A stretch of DNA of 64,000 nt from Tsukamurella sp. 1534 (GTDB taxonomy: Bacteria; Actinomycetota; Actinomycetes; Mycobacteriales; Mycobacteriaceae). The notes below the pieces were generated by a model that was not told the DNA's origin, searched no databases, and saw only the letters and a list, made by a program, of their open reading frames with translations. Position numbers and translations under genes: made by a program. Shown one piece after another: positions 1-13,365 of this stretch. The DNA is taken from assembly GCF_000312385.1 (NCBI RefSeq), contig NZ_HE997628.1, forward strand, positions 90,229 to 154,228, written 5' to 3'. The stretch's first letter is position 1. Each line of letters begins with the position of its first letter.

Positions 1-3394
<3,394 letters not shown>

Positions 3395-4168
3395 CGGGTA
3401 CCCGGGTGCAGCAGGCGCGCGGCGGAGACCACCCTGTCGTGCGACCAGGTGCGGCGCCGGATCAGGAGGCCCGCCTCGTGCTCGTCGAGCTGCAGGAGGC
3501 GGCGCTCCTCGGCGCCGGGCACGACGGCCTCCACCACGTGCTCACCGCGCATGAGCGGCGCGATGTCCATGAGGTAGGCGTGCGGCGTGCGATGCGTGAA
3601 GTCCTGCGCCAGGTAGTCGGGCGCCTGCGCGGGCACCACGAGCCGGTCCTCCAGCTGGATGGCGCGGTCGTCCTCGTAGTGCACGAGCACCGAGTGGAAG
3701 ACGCGTGCGCCCTCCGGCACGTCCAGGTCGACCGCCGCCCGTGGATCGGCGGATTCGGCTGCGAGCGTGAGTACGTCGGCGCGGTGGCGGTGGCCGCGCG
3801 CCACCACCTCGTCGGCGATCGAGTGGACCTCGAAGAGTGCCGAGCTGGCCTTCGGTTTCGCGACGAAGGAGCCGACCCCCGCCGTGCGGACCACCAGGCC
3901 CTCGGCGGTGAGCTCGCGCAGCGCGCGGTTGACGGTCATCCGGGACAGGCCCAGGGAACTCGCGAGCTGTGTCTCCGCCGGGAGCTGTTGGCCCTCGGTC
4001 CACCGCCCGGTGCCGATCTGTTCGACGATGAGGTCCTTGAGCCGGCGGTAGGCCGGGCCGGGCAGGCGGTGCGCGCGAAAGAGCGACGCGACCTCCGTGT
4101 CCTGAATCGTCACCGCCGAACCTCCTCTGCCGTGCAAAGCCTACCCGGCGCACCGTCGACCAGATCCT

Positions 4169-4184
4169 GTCTCGGATCCGAGAC
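4169..4184. promoter_or_regulatory. 16-bp perfect palindrome in the hutC-hutU divergent promoter region
   Basis: The sequence GTCTCGGATCCGAGAC is a perfect 16-bp palindrome in the 159-bp gap between hutC and hutU. Position and symmetry suggest an operator controlling one or both divergent transcripts. It does not resemble the TGTATATACA-type HutC site seen before the permease gene, so the adjacent IclR protein is an alternative ligand. Confidence 0.55.
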
Positions 4185-4272
4185 TAATGGGTGTCGGGCC
4201 TGGCCGGGATGGGGCGGCGCGACGTGTCATGGATCACGACAGCCCGACCCGTCCCTTCGAGAGGACCGCCCC

Positions 4273-5940
4273 ATGACCCACGACTTCTCCGCCGGCGCCC
4301 GCCCGGTGCGCGCCCCGCACGGCCTCGAGCTCGCCTGCCGCGGCTGGCAGCAGGAGGGCGCGATGCGCATGTTGATGAACAACCTCGACCCCGAGGTTGC
4401 GGAGCGCCCGGACGATCTCGTGGTGTACGGCGGCACCGGCCGGGCCGCGCGCAGCTGGGCCGCGTTCGACGCCATCGTCGCCACGCTGAAGACCCTCGAC
4501 GACGACGAGACGCTGCTCGTCCAGTCCGGCAAGCCCGTCGGCGTGTTCCGCACCAACGCGTGGGCGCCGCGGGTACTGCTCGCCAACTCGAACCTGGTGG
4601 GTGACTGGGCGAACTGGGAGCACTTCCGCCACCTCGAGGCCGAGGGCCTCATGATGTACGGCCAGATGACCGCGGGCTCCTGGATCTACATCGGTAGCCA
4701 GGGCATTCTGCAGGGCACCTACGAGACCTTCGGCGCCGTGGCGCGCAAGAGGTTCGGCGGCACTCTCGCCGGCACCATCACGCTCACCGCCGGCGTGGGC
4801 GGCATGGGCGGGGCGCAGCCGCTCGCGGTCACCATGAACGACGGTGTCGCGATCTGCGTGGACGTCGACGAGTCGCGCATCGACCGGCGCATCGCCCACG
4901 GCTACCTCGACACCAAGGCCGCGTCGCTCGACGAGGCACTGGAGCTGGCGATCGCCAAGCGCGACGCCCGCGAGCCGCTGTCGATCGGCCTGGTGGGTAA
5001 CGCCGCCGAGGTCTTCCCGGCGCTGCTCGCGCGCAAGGCGCCCATCGACATCGTCACCGACCAGACCTCCGCGCACGACCCGCTGTCGTACCTGCCCATC
5101 GGCATCGACGTCGAGGACTGGCAGAAGATGGCGGAGAAGGACGCGGTGTACTTCACCGAGCAGGCCCAGAAGTCGATGGCCGCGCACGTCAAGGCGATGG
5201 TCGAGTTCCAGGACGCCGGCGCCGAGGTCTTCGACTACGGCAACTCGATCCGCGACGAGGCCCGCAAGGGCGGCTACGACCGCGCCTTCGAGTTCCCCGG
5301 CTTCGTGCCGGCCTACATCCGCCCCCTGTTCGAGGAGGGCCTCGGCCCGTTCCGCTGGGCCGCCCTCTCCGGCGACCCGGAGGACATCGCGAAGACCGAC
5401 AAGGCGATCCTCGAGCTGTTCCCCGAGAACGAGCACCTCAAGCGCTGGATCACCATGGCGGGGGAGAAGGTCCACTTCGAGGGGCTGCCCGCCCGCATCT
5501 GCTGGCTCGGCTACGGCGAGCGGCACCGCGCCGGCCTGAAGTTCAACGAGATGGTGGCGAACGGCGAGATCGGCCCGCTGGCCATCGGCCGCGACCACCT
5601 CGACTCCGGATCCGTCGCCTCGCCCTACCGCGAGACCGAGGCGATGGCCGACGGCACCGACGCGGTCGCCGACTGGCCGCTGCTCAACGCGCTGGTCAAC
5701 ACGTCGTCGGGCGCCTCCTGGGTGTCGATCCACCACGGCGGCGGCGTCGGCATGGGCCGCTCCATCCACGCCGGCCAGGTGTGCATCGCGGACGGCACCG
5801 ACCTGGCCGCGCAGAAGCTGGAGCGCGTCCTCACCAACGACCCGGGCATGGGCGTGATCCGCCATGCCGACGCCGGCTACGAGTACGCGAACGAGGTCGC
5901 CCGCGAGCGCGGCGTCCGCATCCCCATGCAGGAGAACTGA
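4273..5940 (+). CDS. hutU: Urocanate hydratase
   Basis: Converts urocanate to 4-imidazolone-5-propionate in the second step of histidine degradation, using tightly bound NAD+. The 555-residue length is right for the family. Recognisable blocks are the N-terminal [46 protein letters not shown], and a glycine-rich NAD-binding region ([20 protein letters not shown]). The highly conserved C-terminal part includes [20 protein letters not shown] and [22 protein letters not shown] 4273 begins the conserved region; GAGAGG about 8 nt before it may be the ribosome-binding site. It is the first gene of hutU-hutI-hutG; its TGA overlaps the hutI ATG by one base. Confidence 0.97.
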   Translation: MTHDFSAGARPVRAPHGLELACRGWQQEGAMRMLMNNLDPEVAERPDDLVVYGGTGRAARSWAAFDAIVATLKTLDDDETLLVQSGKPVGVFRTNAWAPRVLLANSNLVGDWANWEHFRHLEAEGLMMYGQMTAGSWIYIGSQGILQGTYETFGAVARKRFGGTLAGTITLTAGVGGMGGAQPLAVTMNDGVAICVDVDESRIDRRIAHGYLDTKAASLDEALELAIAKRDAREPLSIGLVGNAAEVFPALLARKAPIDIVTDQTSAHDPLSYLPIGIDVEDWQKMAEKDAVYFTEQAQKSMAAHVKAMVEFQDAGAEVFDYGNSIRDEARKGGYDRAFEFPGFVPAYIRPLFEEGLGPFRWAALSGDPEDIAKTDKAILELFPENEHLKRWITMAGEKVHFEGLPARICWLGYGERHRAGLKFNEMVANGEIGPLAIGRDHLDSGSVASPYRETEAMADGTDAVADWPLLNALVNTSSGASWVSIHHGGGVGMGRSIHAGQVCIADGTDLAAQKLERVLTNDPGMGVIRHADAGYEYANEVARERGVRIPMQEN

Positions 5941-7118
5941 TGTCGGCCGGGTGGACGCTGATCGACGGCATCGGCACGCTGGTCACCAACGACCCCGAGG
6001 CGGGCGAGGGACGGCTCGGGGTGATCCGTGATGCCGCCGTCGTGATCGGCGACGGTGCCGTCCAGTGGGTCGGCCCGTCGGCCCGAGTTCCCGACGGTGC
6101 CGCCGGCACCCGGATCGACGCCGGCGGCCGAGCAGTGCTGCCGGGTTTCGTGGACAGCCACTCGCACACCGTGTTCGGCGGCGACCGGGCCGAGGAGTTC
6201 GCGGCGCGGATGACCGGCGCCGCGTACGGCGCGGGCGGCATCCGCACCACGATCGCAGCGACCCGCGGAGCCTCCGACGAAGCGCTCTCGGCCAACGCCG
6301 CACGGCTCGCGGCGGAGGCACGGGCGCAGGGGACCACCACCCTGGAGATCAAGACCGGATACGGCCAGACGGTGCGCGACGAGTCGCGGAGCCTCGACGT
6401 GGCCGCGGGGGTCTCCGACGAGGTGACGCTGCTCGCGGCGCACGTCGCGCCACCCGAGTTCGCCGGGCGCCAAGACGATTACGTCGCGATGGTGATCGAC
6501 GAGATGATCCCGGCCTGCGCGTCACGCGCGAAGTGGATCGACGTGTTCTGCGAGGAGGGCGCGTTCACCGAGGAGCAGTCGCGGGCGGTGCTCTCCGCGG
6601 GCGCCGCGGCGGGGCTCGTGCCGCGCGTGCACGGCAACCAGCTCACCTACGGCGCCGGCGTGCGGCTCGCGGTGGAGTTGGGCGCGGCCTCCGTGGACCA
6701 CGTCACCTACACCACCGCCGAGGACGTCGACGCCCTCGCGGGCGGGAGCACCGTCGCCACCCTGTTGCCCGGAGCGGACTTCAGCACCCGGAACAAGTAC
6801 CCCGACGCGCGTGCGCTCCTGGACGCCGGCGTCACGGTCGCCCTTGCGGCCGACTGCAATCCGGGCACCAGTTACACCACGAGCATCCCGTTCTGCATCG
6901 CCCTCGCGGTGCGGGAGATGCACATGAGCCCGGACGAGGCGGTCTGGGCCGCCACGGCGGGTGGAGCGGCTGCTCTGCGCCGTACCGACGTCGGCGCGCT
7001 GCGCCCGGGCATGCGGGCGGACCTGATGGTGCTCGACGCGCCGTCGCACCTGCATCTGGCGTACCGCCCGGGCGTGCCGCTCGTGTCGCGCGTCTTCGCG
7101 GCGGGAGTGGCGCTGTGA
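5940..7118 (+). CDS. hutI: Imidazolonepropionase
   Basis: Amidohydrolase that opens imidazolonepropionate to N-formimidoyl-L-glutamate, the third step of histidine catabolism. It has 392 residues. The metal ligands are visible in [16 protein letters not shown] (His74 and His76), and the substrate region [13 protein letters not shown], the HVAPPEF segment and a later [20 protein letters not shown] block follow. [14 protein letters not shown] carries the conserved Asp near the C-terminal third. ATG 5940 overlaps the hutU stop (TGATG), giving tight coupling. Its own stop overlaps the GTG of hutG. The order U-I-G is consistent with a single transcript. Confidence 0.97.
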   Translation: MSAGWTLIDGIGTLVTNDPEAGEGRLGVIRDAAVVIGDGAVQWVGPSARVPDGAAGTRIDAGGRAVLPGFVDSHSHTVFGGDRAEEFAARMTGAAYGAGGIRTTIAATRGASDEALSANAARLAAEARAQGTTTLEIKTGYGQTVRDESRSLDVAAGVSDEVTLLAAHVAPPEFAGRQDDYVAMVIDEMIPACASRAKWIDVFCEEGAFTEEQSRAVLSAGAAAGLVPRVHGNQLTYGAGVRLAVELGAASVDHVTYTTAEDVDALAGGSTVATLLPGADFSTRNKYPDARALLDAGVTVALAADCNPGTSYTTSIPFCIALAVREMHMSPDEAVWAATAGGAAALRRTDVGALRPGMRADLMVLDAPSHLHLAYRPGVPLVSRVFAAGVAL

Positions 7119-8050
7119 CGGTGGATCGCGCACCGTCGGACTGGACGGGCCGGGACGACGGCCCCGGCTCCGAGCACCTGCGCTGGCACAACGCCGTGCG
7201 TACGGGGGCGCAGGGCCGCGGAACCACGCTCATCGGCTTCGCCTCCGACGCCGGGGTGGTCCGGAACCTGGGGCGCCCCGGTGCCGCAAGCGGTCCCGCC
7301 GCGCTGCGCAGTGCCCTGGGATCGATGGCGCTGCAGTCGGACCCGGGGATCGCGGATCTCGGCGACGTGGTCGTGACCGGTGACGACGACCTCGAAGCGG
7401 GACAGGCGCGGCTCGGCGCGGCAGTCGCGTCCGTGCTCGACGGCGGCGGACTCCCCGTCGTGCTCGGCGGCGGCCACGAAGTGGCGTACGGCAGCTACCT
7501 GGGTATAGCGGACTCGCGCGCCGTCGCCGACGGCGCGCGCCTCGGTGTGCTGAACCTGGACGCGCACTTCGATCTTCGCGACGCACCTCGGCCCAGCTCC
7601 GGCACTCCGTTCCGGCAGATGGCGCTGCGCGAGGCGGGGCTCGGGAGACGCCTGGACTACGCCGTCGTGGGGATCTCGCAGCCGGGCAACACGCGCGCGC
7701 TGTTCGACGAGGCCGAGCGACTCGGCGTGCGGTACCTGCAGGACGACGAGTGCGGCGTGCTGTCGATGCCCGCGGTCGAGGCGTTCGTGCAGGACTTCCT
7801 CGCCGGCGTCGACGCCGTCTACCTCACGATCGACCTCGACGTGCTGCCCGCGGCCGTCGCTCCGGGCGTCTCCGCCCCAGCGGGACTCGGCGTTCCGCTG
7901 GAGGTCGTCTCGCGGGTGTGCGACGTGGTCGCGGCGAGCGGTAAGCTCCGCCTTCTCGACATCGCCGAGCTGAACCCGTCGCTGGACGTCGACAACCGCA
8001 CGGCCCGCACCGCCGCCCGGCTGATCCACCGCATCGTCACCCGCCGCTGA
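7115..8050 (+). CDS. hutG: Formimidoylglutamase (arginase-family ureohydrolase)
   Basis: Hydrolyses N-formimidoyl-glutamate to glutamate and formamide in the last step of the hut pathway. The 311-residue protein has the binuclear manganese signatures of arginase-fold enzymes: GGGHE (His121), LDAHFDLR (Asp149, His151, Asp153) and TIDLDVLP (Asp240, Asp242). An intact arginase-like HutG implies the one-step route to glutamate plus formamide, not the two-step route through formylglutamate. GTG 7115 overlaps the hutI stop (GTGA). The gene ends in a convergent region with two hairpins facing hutH. Agmatinase or guanidinobutyrase would be alternatives by fold alone; the operon makes HutG much more likely. 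Confidence 0.93.
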   Translation: MTVDRAPSDWTGRDDGPGSEHLRWHNAVRTGAQGRGTTLIGFASDAGVVRNLGRPGAASGPAALRSALGSMALQSDPGIADLGDVVVTGDDDLEAGQARLGAAVASVLDGGGLPVVLGGGHEVAYGSYLGIADSRAVADGARLGVLNLDAHFDLRDAPRPSSGTPFRQMALREAGLGRRLDYAVVGISQPGNTRALFDEAERLGVRYLQDDECGVLSMPAVEAFVQDFLAGVDAVYLTIDLDVLPAAVAPGVSAPAGLGVPLEVVSRVCDVVAASGKLRLLDIAELNPSLDVDNRTARTAARLIHRIVTRR

Positions 8051-8115
8051 ACGGTTCGTGGACCGCCACAACGGGGACCACGCTTCTGTGGGAAGCCGCC
8101 AAGCGGAAGGGCGGG

Positions 8116-8215
8116 CGTGCCGGCCCCGGTGGCGTCGTCGATCTGTGGTCTGAGCACAGGGGGCCGGCACGGCCCGGATGGTGGGGCCATGTGCACGACG
8201 CATGGCCCCACCATC
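8116..8215. terminator. Two hairpins in the hutG/hutH convergent gap
   Basis: The 250-bp gap 8051-8300 contains no gene but two strong inverted repeats. The first pairs GTGCCGGCCCC (8117-8127) with its complement at 8160-8170. The second pairs a perfect 14-bp arm, GATGGTGGGGCCAT (8177-8190), with 8202-8215 around an 11-nt loop. No long T tract follows either, as is common in GC-rich actinobacteria. Their position between converging genes suggests bidirectional termination. Confidence 0.7.
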
Positions 8216-8300
8216 TGATCCTGCTTCTCACCTGCGAAGACGGGGTCATGCTTTGCGCGCATGGCCCGAGCGGCCATCTCACTCTCGTGACCGCGTCCGA

Positions 8301-9836
8301 TCAGGACAGCGGGCCCGTGACCTTCTCCGCTGCGTCGACGAGCGCACCGGACGCGGCGAGCTCGACAACGGCCTCGATCTCGGGTGCGAGATACCGATCC
8401 GTGCCCGGGCCCTCGACGCGGCTGCGGATGAGGTCCCGCACCGCACCGGTCGCGGCGGCGGGCTCGAGGGGCGCGCGCATGTCGATGGCGCGGGCCGCGG
8501 TGAGCGCCTCGATCGCGAGCACCCGGGTGAGGCCGTCGATGGCGCGGCGCAGCTTGCGGGCGCCCGACCAGCCCATCGACACGTGGTCCTCCTGCATCGC
8601 GGAGGAGGGGATGGAGTCGACGGAGGACGGGGCGGCGAGCCGCTTCAGCTCGGAGACGATGGCGGCCTGCGTGTATTGCGCGATCATGTGCCCGGAGTCC
8701 ACGCCCGGATCGTCGGCGAGGAACGGCGGCAGGCCGTGATTGCGGGCCTTGTCCAGGAATCGGTCCGTGCGGCGCTCACTCATCGACGCCACATCGGCCG
8801 CGACGATCGCCAGGAAGTCCAGCACGTACGCTACGGGCGCGCCGTGGAAGTTGCCGTTCGATTCGACCCGCCCGTCGAGGGTGATGACGGGATTGTCCAC
8901 CGCACTGGCGAGTTCGTACCCGGCCACGGTCTCGGCGTGGGTGACGGTGTCGCGGGCGGCACCCGTGACGATGGGCGAGCAGCGCAGGGAATAGGCGTCC
9001 TGCACCACGGTGGTGTCCTCGCGGTGGCTCGCGACGATCGGCGAACCGTCCAGCAGGCGCGTCATGTTCGCCGCTGCCAGCGCCTGGCCGGGCTGCGGGC
9101 GGAGGGCCTGCAGATCGGCGGCGAAGACGCGGTTCGTGCCCATCAGGCCCTCGACGCTCATCGCGGCGGTGATGTCCGCCAGCTTCAGGAGGCCGCGCAG
9201 ATCGTGGCACGCCATGACGAGCATGCCGAGCATGCCGTCGGTGCCGTTGATGAGCGCGAGCCCCTCCTTCTCCTCCAGTACGACCGGGGTGATGCCGGCC
9301 GCGGCGAGGGCGTCGGCGGCGGGGACGAGCGCACCGTCGGCCGTGCGGACATCGCCCTCGCCGATGACGGCGAGGGCGCAGTGGGCGAGCGGCGCGAGGT
9401 CACCGGAGCATCCCAGGCTGCCGTACTCGTGCACGACGGGGGTGATGCCCGCGGTGAGCATCGCGGCGTACGTCCGCGCCACCTCGGGGCGCACGCCGGT
9501 GCGCCCGGTGGCCAGCGTGGACAGGCGCAGCAGCATGAGGCCGCGGATCACCTCGCGCTCGATCTCCGGGCCGGACCCGGCCGCGTGCGAGCGGATCAGG
9601 CTGCGCTGCAGCTGCTTGCGCAGCTCCATCGGGATGTGCCGGGTGGCGAGCGCGCCGAACCCGGTGGACACGCCGTACACCGGCTCGGGGCTGTCGGCGA
9701 GCGCGCGGATGTGTGCGCGGGTCTCGGCCATGGCGTCCAGCGATTCCCGGGACAGTTCCACGGCGGCGCCCTCGCGGGCGACCCGCAGGACGTCCTCCGG
9801 GCTGACGGCGCCGATGCCGACGGTGACGGTGGTCAT
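8301..9836 (-). CDS. hutH: Histidine ammonia-lyase
   Basis: Deaminates L-histidine to urocanate, the first step of the hut pathway. The 511-residue protein shows YGVSTGFGALATRHIP near the N-terminus, the electrophile-forming block GSLGCSGDLAPLAH, and conserved NGTDGML, YSLRCSPIVTGAARDT and SNGNFHG. The cofactor tripeptide is Cys143-Ser144-Gly145 instead of the textbook Ala-Ser-Gly; the DNA codon on the coding strand is TGC (9410-9408). Ser and Gly, which are essential for cyclisation, are kept, so activity is expected. ATG 9836 overlaps the permease TGA (TGATG) and has GGAGAAG upstream. It is cotranscribed with the permease and convergent with hutG. Confidence 0.97.
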   Translation of the reverse strand: MTTVTVGIGAVSPEDVLRVAREGAAVELSRESLDAMAETRAHIRALADSPEPVYGVSTGFGALATRHIPMELRKQLQRSLIRSHAAGSGPEIEREVIRGLMLLRLSTLATGRTGVRPEVARTYAAMLTAGITPVVHEYGSLGCSGDLAPLAHCALAVIGEGDVRTADGALVPAADALAAAGITPVVLEEKEGLALINGTDGMLGMLVMACHDLRGLLKLADITAAMSVEGLMGTNRVFAADLQALRPQPGQALAAANMTRLLDGSPIVASHREDTTVVQDAYSLRCSPIVTGAARDTVTHAETVAGYELASAVDNPVITLDGRVESNGNFHGAPVAYVLDFLAIVAADVASMSERRTDRFLDKARNHGLPPFLADDPGVDSGHMIAQYTQAAIVSELKRLAAPSSVDSIPSSAMQEDHVSMGWSGARKLRRAIDGLTRVLAIEALTAARAIDMRAPLEPAAATGAVRDLIRSRVEGPGTDRYLAPEIEAVVELAASGALVDAAEKVTGPLS

Positions 9837-11212
9837 CAGATCTTCTCCAGTTCGATCGAGGGGGTACGGGGGAGGAAACGGAACGCCACGGCCAGTATGC
9901 CCAGCCAGGCGGCGCCGACGTAGAGAGCGACGCGGGTGTCGTCGCTGAAGGCGAGGAGCACCGTGACGAACACGAGGAAGGCCATCGTCACGATCTGGCC
10001 GTACGGCCACAGCGGTACGGGGAACTTCAGCCCCGCCTCCTGCTCAGGAGTCATCGATCGCCGCGACTTGTACTGCGCCGCCAGGATCATCAGCCATACG
10101 AAGATGGTGGCGAAGGTGGCGATCGACGCGATGACTGCGAACACGTTCTCGGGGATCAGCCAGTTGAGCACGACGCCCACGAGGAGGGCGCCGGCCATGA
10201 TCACCACGGTGAGGTACGGAACGCCGTTGCGCGACACCTTGGTCAGCGCCTGCGGGGCCTGTCCGCGCTGGGCCATACCGAACAGCATCCGGCCGGCGCC
10301 GAAGACGTCGCTGTTGATCGCGGAGAGCGCCGCGGTGATGACCACGACGTTGAGCACCGCCGCCGCGGGGCCCACGCCGAGCGCCTCGAAGATCTGCACG
10401 AAAGGACTGCGCTCCTCGCTGATCTCGTCCCACGGGATGATCGCCATGATCACGGCGAGGGTCAGCACGTAGAACAGCAGGATCCGCACGGGGACGGTGT
10501 TCACCGCGCGCGGGATGGTCTTCTCGGGGTCCTGCGCCTCGCCGGCGGTGATGCCGATGATCTCGCTGCCGCCGAACGCGAAGATGACGATGGCGAAACA
10601 GCCGAGGAATCCGCCGATCCCGGTGGCGAAGAAGCCCCCGTGCGACCAGAGGTTCGAGACGCCCTGCGAGGTGTCGTGCAGTCCGAAGCCGAAGATCAGC
10701 ACGGCGACGCCGCCGGCGATCATGGCGATGATCGCGGCGATCTTGACCAGGGTGAACCAGAACTCGAGCTCGCCGAACGTCTTGACCCCCACCAGGTTCA
10801 CGGCAGCGATGAAGAAGATGATCGACAGGACCCAGATCCAGCGCGGGACGTCCGGGAACCAGAAGCCCATGTAGACACCGAACGCGGTGACGTCGGCGAG
10901 GGCGACCACGATCATCTCGAAGATGTACGTCCATCCGGTCATGAATCCGGCGAGCGGCCCGAGGTTCGCGGAGGCGAACTCGCCGAACGACCCCGCCACG
11001 GGATTGCGGACCGCGAGCTCGCCCAGGGCGCGCAGCACGACGTAGATCGCGGCGCCGCCGATGATGTACGCGAGCAGGACGGCCGGACCGGCGGACTGGA
11101 TGGCCTGGGCCGAGCCGTAGAACAGGCCCGTGCCGATGGCGGAGCCGAGCGCGATGAATCTGATGTGCCGCGCGGACAGGCCGCGCACCAGCGTGGAACC
11201 GAGATCGGTCAC
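9836..11212 (-). CDS. APC-superfamily amino-acid permease, probably for histidine
   Basis: A 458-residue inner-membrane protein with about 12 hydrophobic segments. The N-terminal consensus of the amino-acid transporter family is clear: [20 protein letters not shown], then [20 protein letters not shown] and [37 protein letters not shown] is the typical mid-protein motif. Family members such as ProY, GabP and HutT are proton symporters. GTG 11212 is preceded by AGGAG at 5 nt. Its operon with hutH argues for histidine (or urocanate) uptake, which is inference. The upstream region carries a TGTATATACA palindrome resembling HutC-type operators. Confidence 0.92.
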   Translation of the reverse strand: MTDLGSTLVRGLSARHIRFIALGSAIGTGLFYGSAQAIQSAGPAVLLAYIIGGAAIYVVLRALGELAVRNPVAGSFGEFASANLGPLAGFMTGWTYIFEMIVVALADVTAFGVYMGFWFPDVPRWIWVLSIIFFIAAVNLVGVKTFGELEFWFTLVKIAAIIAMIAGGVAVLIFGFGLHDTSQGVSNLWSHGGFFATGIGGFLGCFAIVIFAFGGSEIIGITAGEAQDPEKTIPRAVNTVPVRILLFYVLTLAVIMAIIPWDEISEERSPFVQIFEALGVGPAAAVLNVVVITAALSAINSDVFGAGRMLFGMAQRGQAPQALTKVSRNGVPYLTVVIMAGALLVGVVLNWLIPENVFAVIASIATFATIFVWLMILAAQYKSRRSMTPEQEAGLKFPVPLWPYGQIVTMAFLVFVTVLLAFSDDTRVALYVGAAWLGILAVAFRFLPRTPSIELEKI

Positions 11213-11262
11213 GGGGACTCCTAGCGGGCGATCGGGGGTGTGCGGTGAGTCACACGCTGATA

Positions 11263-11282
11263 TGTATAGCGCTGTATATACA
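11263..11282. promoter_or_regulatory. AT-rich palindromic site before the permease-hutH operon (candidate HutC operator)
   Basis: TGTATATACA at 11273-11282 is a perfect palindrome, preceded by a second TGTATA half-site at 11263-11268 around AGCGCT. This AT-rich island in very GC-rich DNA sits about 60 bp before GTG 11212. TGTA-N2-TACA symmetry is what I recall for HutC and related GntR regulators. HutC, encoded 7 kb away, is the likely ligand; this is inference. Confidence 0.55.
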
Positions 11283-11335
11283 AATACGCAAGGGGGTGTC
11301 CGAAAGCGCCCGAAAGGCGCCGCGCGGTGGTCGTG

Positions 11336-11920
11336 TCAGGCCTTCGTGGCGCGGAACCGTGCCAGGCCCGGGGAGTGCGCGACGGACAGGTCGCGGAGCG
11401 GCAGCGCGGCGAGTGCCGGCTCGAGCTCGGAGCGCTCGATGAACCGGTGCGGCGACCGGTCCAGGCGGTGCACCACACGGGCCGCCGCCGTGGAGAGGAG
11501 GTCGTAGCCCGCGAGCGTGCCTCCCGGGCGCAGTACTCGTACCGCCTCGGCGAGCGCCTCCTCCCAGTCGATCACATGGTGCAGCATGAGAAAGGAGACC
11601 ACGGCGTCGAAGGAGCCGTCGTCGAAGGGGAGGTGGGTCGCGTCGGCGACCCGAGCCGAGATCCTGGAGTCGGCGCGGACCACGTTCGCGCGGGCCGCGG
11701 CGACCATCGCCGGGTCGAAATCGGTCACGGTGAGCGTCGTTCCGTCCTCGCTGCCCGCGACGAGCCCTGCGGCCATCGCACCGCTCCCGCCCCCGATCTC
11801 GAGGACGCTCCCGCGGGGACGGAAGCCCTGCAACGCCCAGGGGAGGATCACGTGCCGCGCGGCCGCGCGCCACACCGGGGTGCGGCAGAAGATCGCCTCG
11901 GCCTGCGACATCGACGGCAA
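11336..11920 (-). CDS. Class I SAM-dependent methyltransferase
   Basis: A 194-residue Methyltransf_11-type protein. Motif I (VLEIGGGSGAMAAGL) forms the S-adenosylmethionine loop, the acidic residue follows in TVTDFDPAMVAAA, and VADATHLPFDDGSFDAVVSF then LRPGGTLAGYDLL complete the fold. It is short for the family, and no substrate-specific domain is visible. TTG 11920 is preferred because GGAG lies 7 nt upstream; ATG 11911 is the alternative. It follows the ACT-domain gene in the same direction with a 10-bp gap. A broad ubiE/COQ5-like small-molecule methylation is possible; the substrate cannot be told. Confidence 0.85.
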   Translation of the reverse strand: MPSMSQAEAIFCRTPVWRAAARHVILPWALQGFRPRGSVLEIGGGSGAMAAGLVAGSEDGTTLTVTDFDPAMVAAARANVVRADSRISARVADATHLPFDDGSFDAVVSFLMLHHVIDWEEALAEAVRVLRPGGTLAGYDLLSTAAARVVHRLDRSPHRFIERSELEPALAALPLRDLSVAHSPGLARFRATKA

Positions 11921-11930
11921 CGGGCTGCTC

Positions 11931-12584
11931 CTACTTCACCAGGACCGTCGCGACGATGCCGGCGAGGTAACCGAGGCGGGCGACCTCGGACGGGCGGAAG
12001 TCCGGGCCGCCCGGGCGGCCGACGAGCACCACCTTGCCGATCGCTCCGAGCGGAGCGGCGGCGAGCTTGGTGTCCATCTGCTGCCAGGTGTCCGGCACCC
12101 AGTCGGCCTCGGCGTCGAGCGCGGCGGGGCCCGAGAGCGGCAGGAAGTCGAAGTGCGGCGGGCGCGTCTCCGGCAGGCCGGAGGAACCGAACACCGGCCA
12201 GTCCGTGTCCGGATTGTTGGCCAGCACCGCGCACCAGCCCACCCGCAGCACCCGGGGTACCTGGTCCACCAGCATCTGCAACTGATCGCGTCCCGCGCCG
12301 GCGACCTTGTCGATCAGCTCCAGTTCGCGGTGCGTGTCCAGGACGCCCGCGTACGGGCGGATCGAATCGACCTTGATCCCGTCGAGCGCCTCCGCCGCGG
12401 TGATCAGCGTGTCGGGGAGCGACTGCGGGCCGAGGTCGACGACCAGATCGTCGACCGCGTAACCCTCGCCGCGCTCCACGACGTCCAGCGAGAGGATGTC
12501 GGCGCCCACCGAACCGAGGGCGACGGCGAGTGAGCCGAGGCTGCCGGGCCGGTCCGTCAGGCGTACGCGTAGGAGGTAGGACAC
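11931..12584 (-). CDS. ACT-domain protein, Rv3013-like
   Basis: A 217-residue cytoplasmic protein whose first 75 residues form an ACT ligand-binding domain (LRVRLTDRPGSLGSLAVALG, then ADILSLDVVERGEGYAVDDL). The rest (DQLQMLVDQVPRVLRVGWCA, TWQQMDTKLAAAPLGAIGKV) has no assigned domain. M. tuberculosis Rv3013 has the same length, fold and place between ligA and gatC, so I infer orthology. It may sense an amino acid, since ACT domains usually do. The GTG 12584 start has no Shine-Dalgarno; CACAAT 6 nt before it could be the -10 box of a leaderless transcript. It is divergent from the downstream monooxygenase-like gene. Confidence 0.88.
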   Translation of the reverse strand: MSYLLRVRLTDRPGSLGSLAVALGSVGADILSLDVVERGEGYAVDDLVVDLGPQSLPDTLITAAEALDGIKVDSIRPYAGVLDTHRELELIDKVAGAGRDQLQMLVDQVPRVLRVGWCAVLANNPDTDWPVFGSSGLPETRPPHFDFLPLSGPAALDAEADWVPDTWQQMDTKLAAAPLGAIGKVVLVGRPGGPDFRPSEVARLGYLAGIVATVLVK

Positions 12585-12688
12585 GCGTCGATTGTGGCAT
12601 CACGCTCCGGCGGACGCAGATCCTGGCGCGGCGTCGGCAAGATCACACCCCTCCCGGTTGGTGCCGGGGAGCCCGGGACCCGACACTG

Positions 12689-13306
12689 ATGTGCATGCCC
12701 ACCGACACCCACTCGGAGGCGCCCGCGGCCCACAAGGCCTCGCTCACCTCCGTCGCCCGACGCATCGCCCCCGGCCGCGAACACGACTTCATCGCCTGGA
12801 CCGATGCCGGAATCGCGCTCGCCCGCACGTATTCGGGATTCCTCGGCGGCGGCTGGGTCCGCTCCGTGGACGAGCCCGATGAGTACTTCGTGATCTACCG
12901 CTTCGGCTCCGACGACGAGCTCGCCGCATGGCAGCGGTCCCGTGTCCGCAAGCACTGGCTGGAGCGCGGCGAGGGGATGGCCGTGGAGACGGCCACCCAC
13001 CGGCTGTCCGGGATCGAGGGCTGGTTCTCGCCGCAGGCGGACGGAAGCACCGGTGACGGGCCCGTCGCCGCGCCCGTCACCGTCGTGCCGCCGCGCTGGA
13101 AGCAGGCCGTCGCCATCTGGCTCGGCTTCTTCCCGCTGTCGCTTCTGATCAACTTCCTCGTGCTGCCGCACCTGGACTTCCTGCCGGGGCACGGCTGGGG
13201 CCTCGTCGGTCGCACGCTCGTCGCGACGCTGATCAACACGCCGCTCATGGTGTTCCTCGTGCTGCCGTGGGTCACGGCCAGGATCAAACCCTGGCTGGAG
13301 AGGTAG
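12689..13306 (+). CDS. Antibiotic-biosynthesis-monooxygenase-like membrane protein
   Basis: 205 residues in two parts. Residues about 15-110 form an ABM-type ferredoxin-like barrel (TSVARRIAPGREHDFIAWTD, FLGGGWVRSVDEPDEYFVIY, LAAWQRSRVRKHWLERGEG). The C-terminal 75 residues hold two membrane helices (AVAIWLGFFPLSLLINFLVL and LVGRTLVATLINTPLMVFLV). This fusion is common in actinobacteria and often annotated as monooxygenase, but no catalytic role is shown by the sequence. ATG 12689 or 12695 may be the start; neither has a clear ribosome-binding site. The gene is divergent from the ACT-domain gene and separate from the AraC gene downstream. Confidence 0.8.
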   Translation: MCMPTDTHSEAPAAHKASLTSVARRIAPGREHDFIAWTDAGIALARTYSGFLGGGWVRSVDEPDEYFVIYRFGSDDELAAWQRSRVRKHWLERGEGMAVETATHRLSGIEGWFSPQADGSTGDGPVAAPVTVVPPRWKQAVAIWLGFFPLSLLINFLVLPHLDFLPGHGWGLVGRTLVATLINTPLMVFLVLPWVTARIKPWLER

Positions 13307-13365
13307 CGGCTGACCGAGCAAGAACGGTCAAGCGACGGCGGCGCCGGGCGGTCGATACTGGTTGC

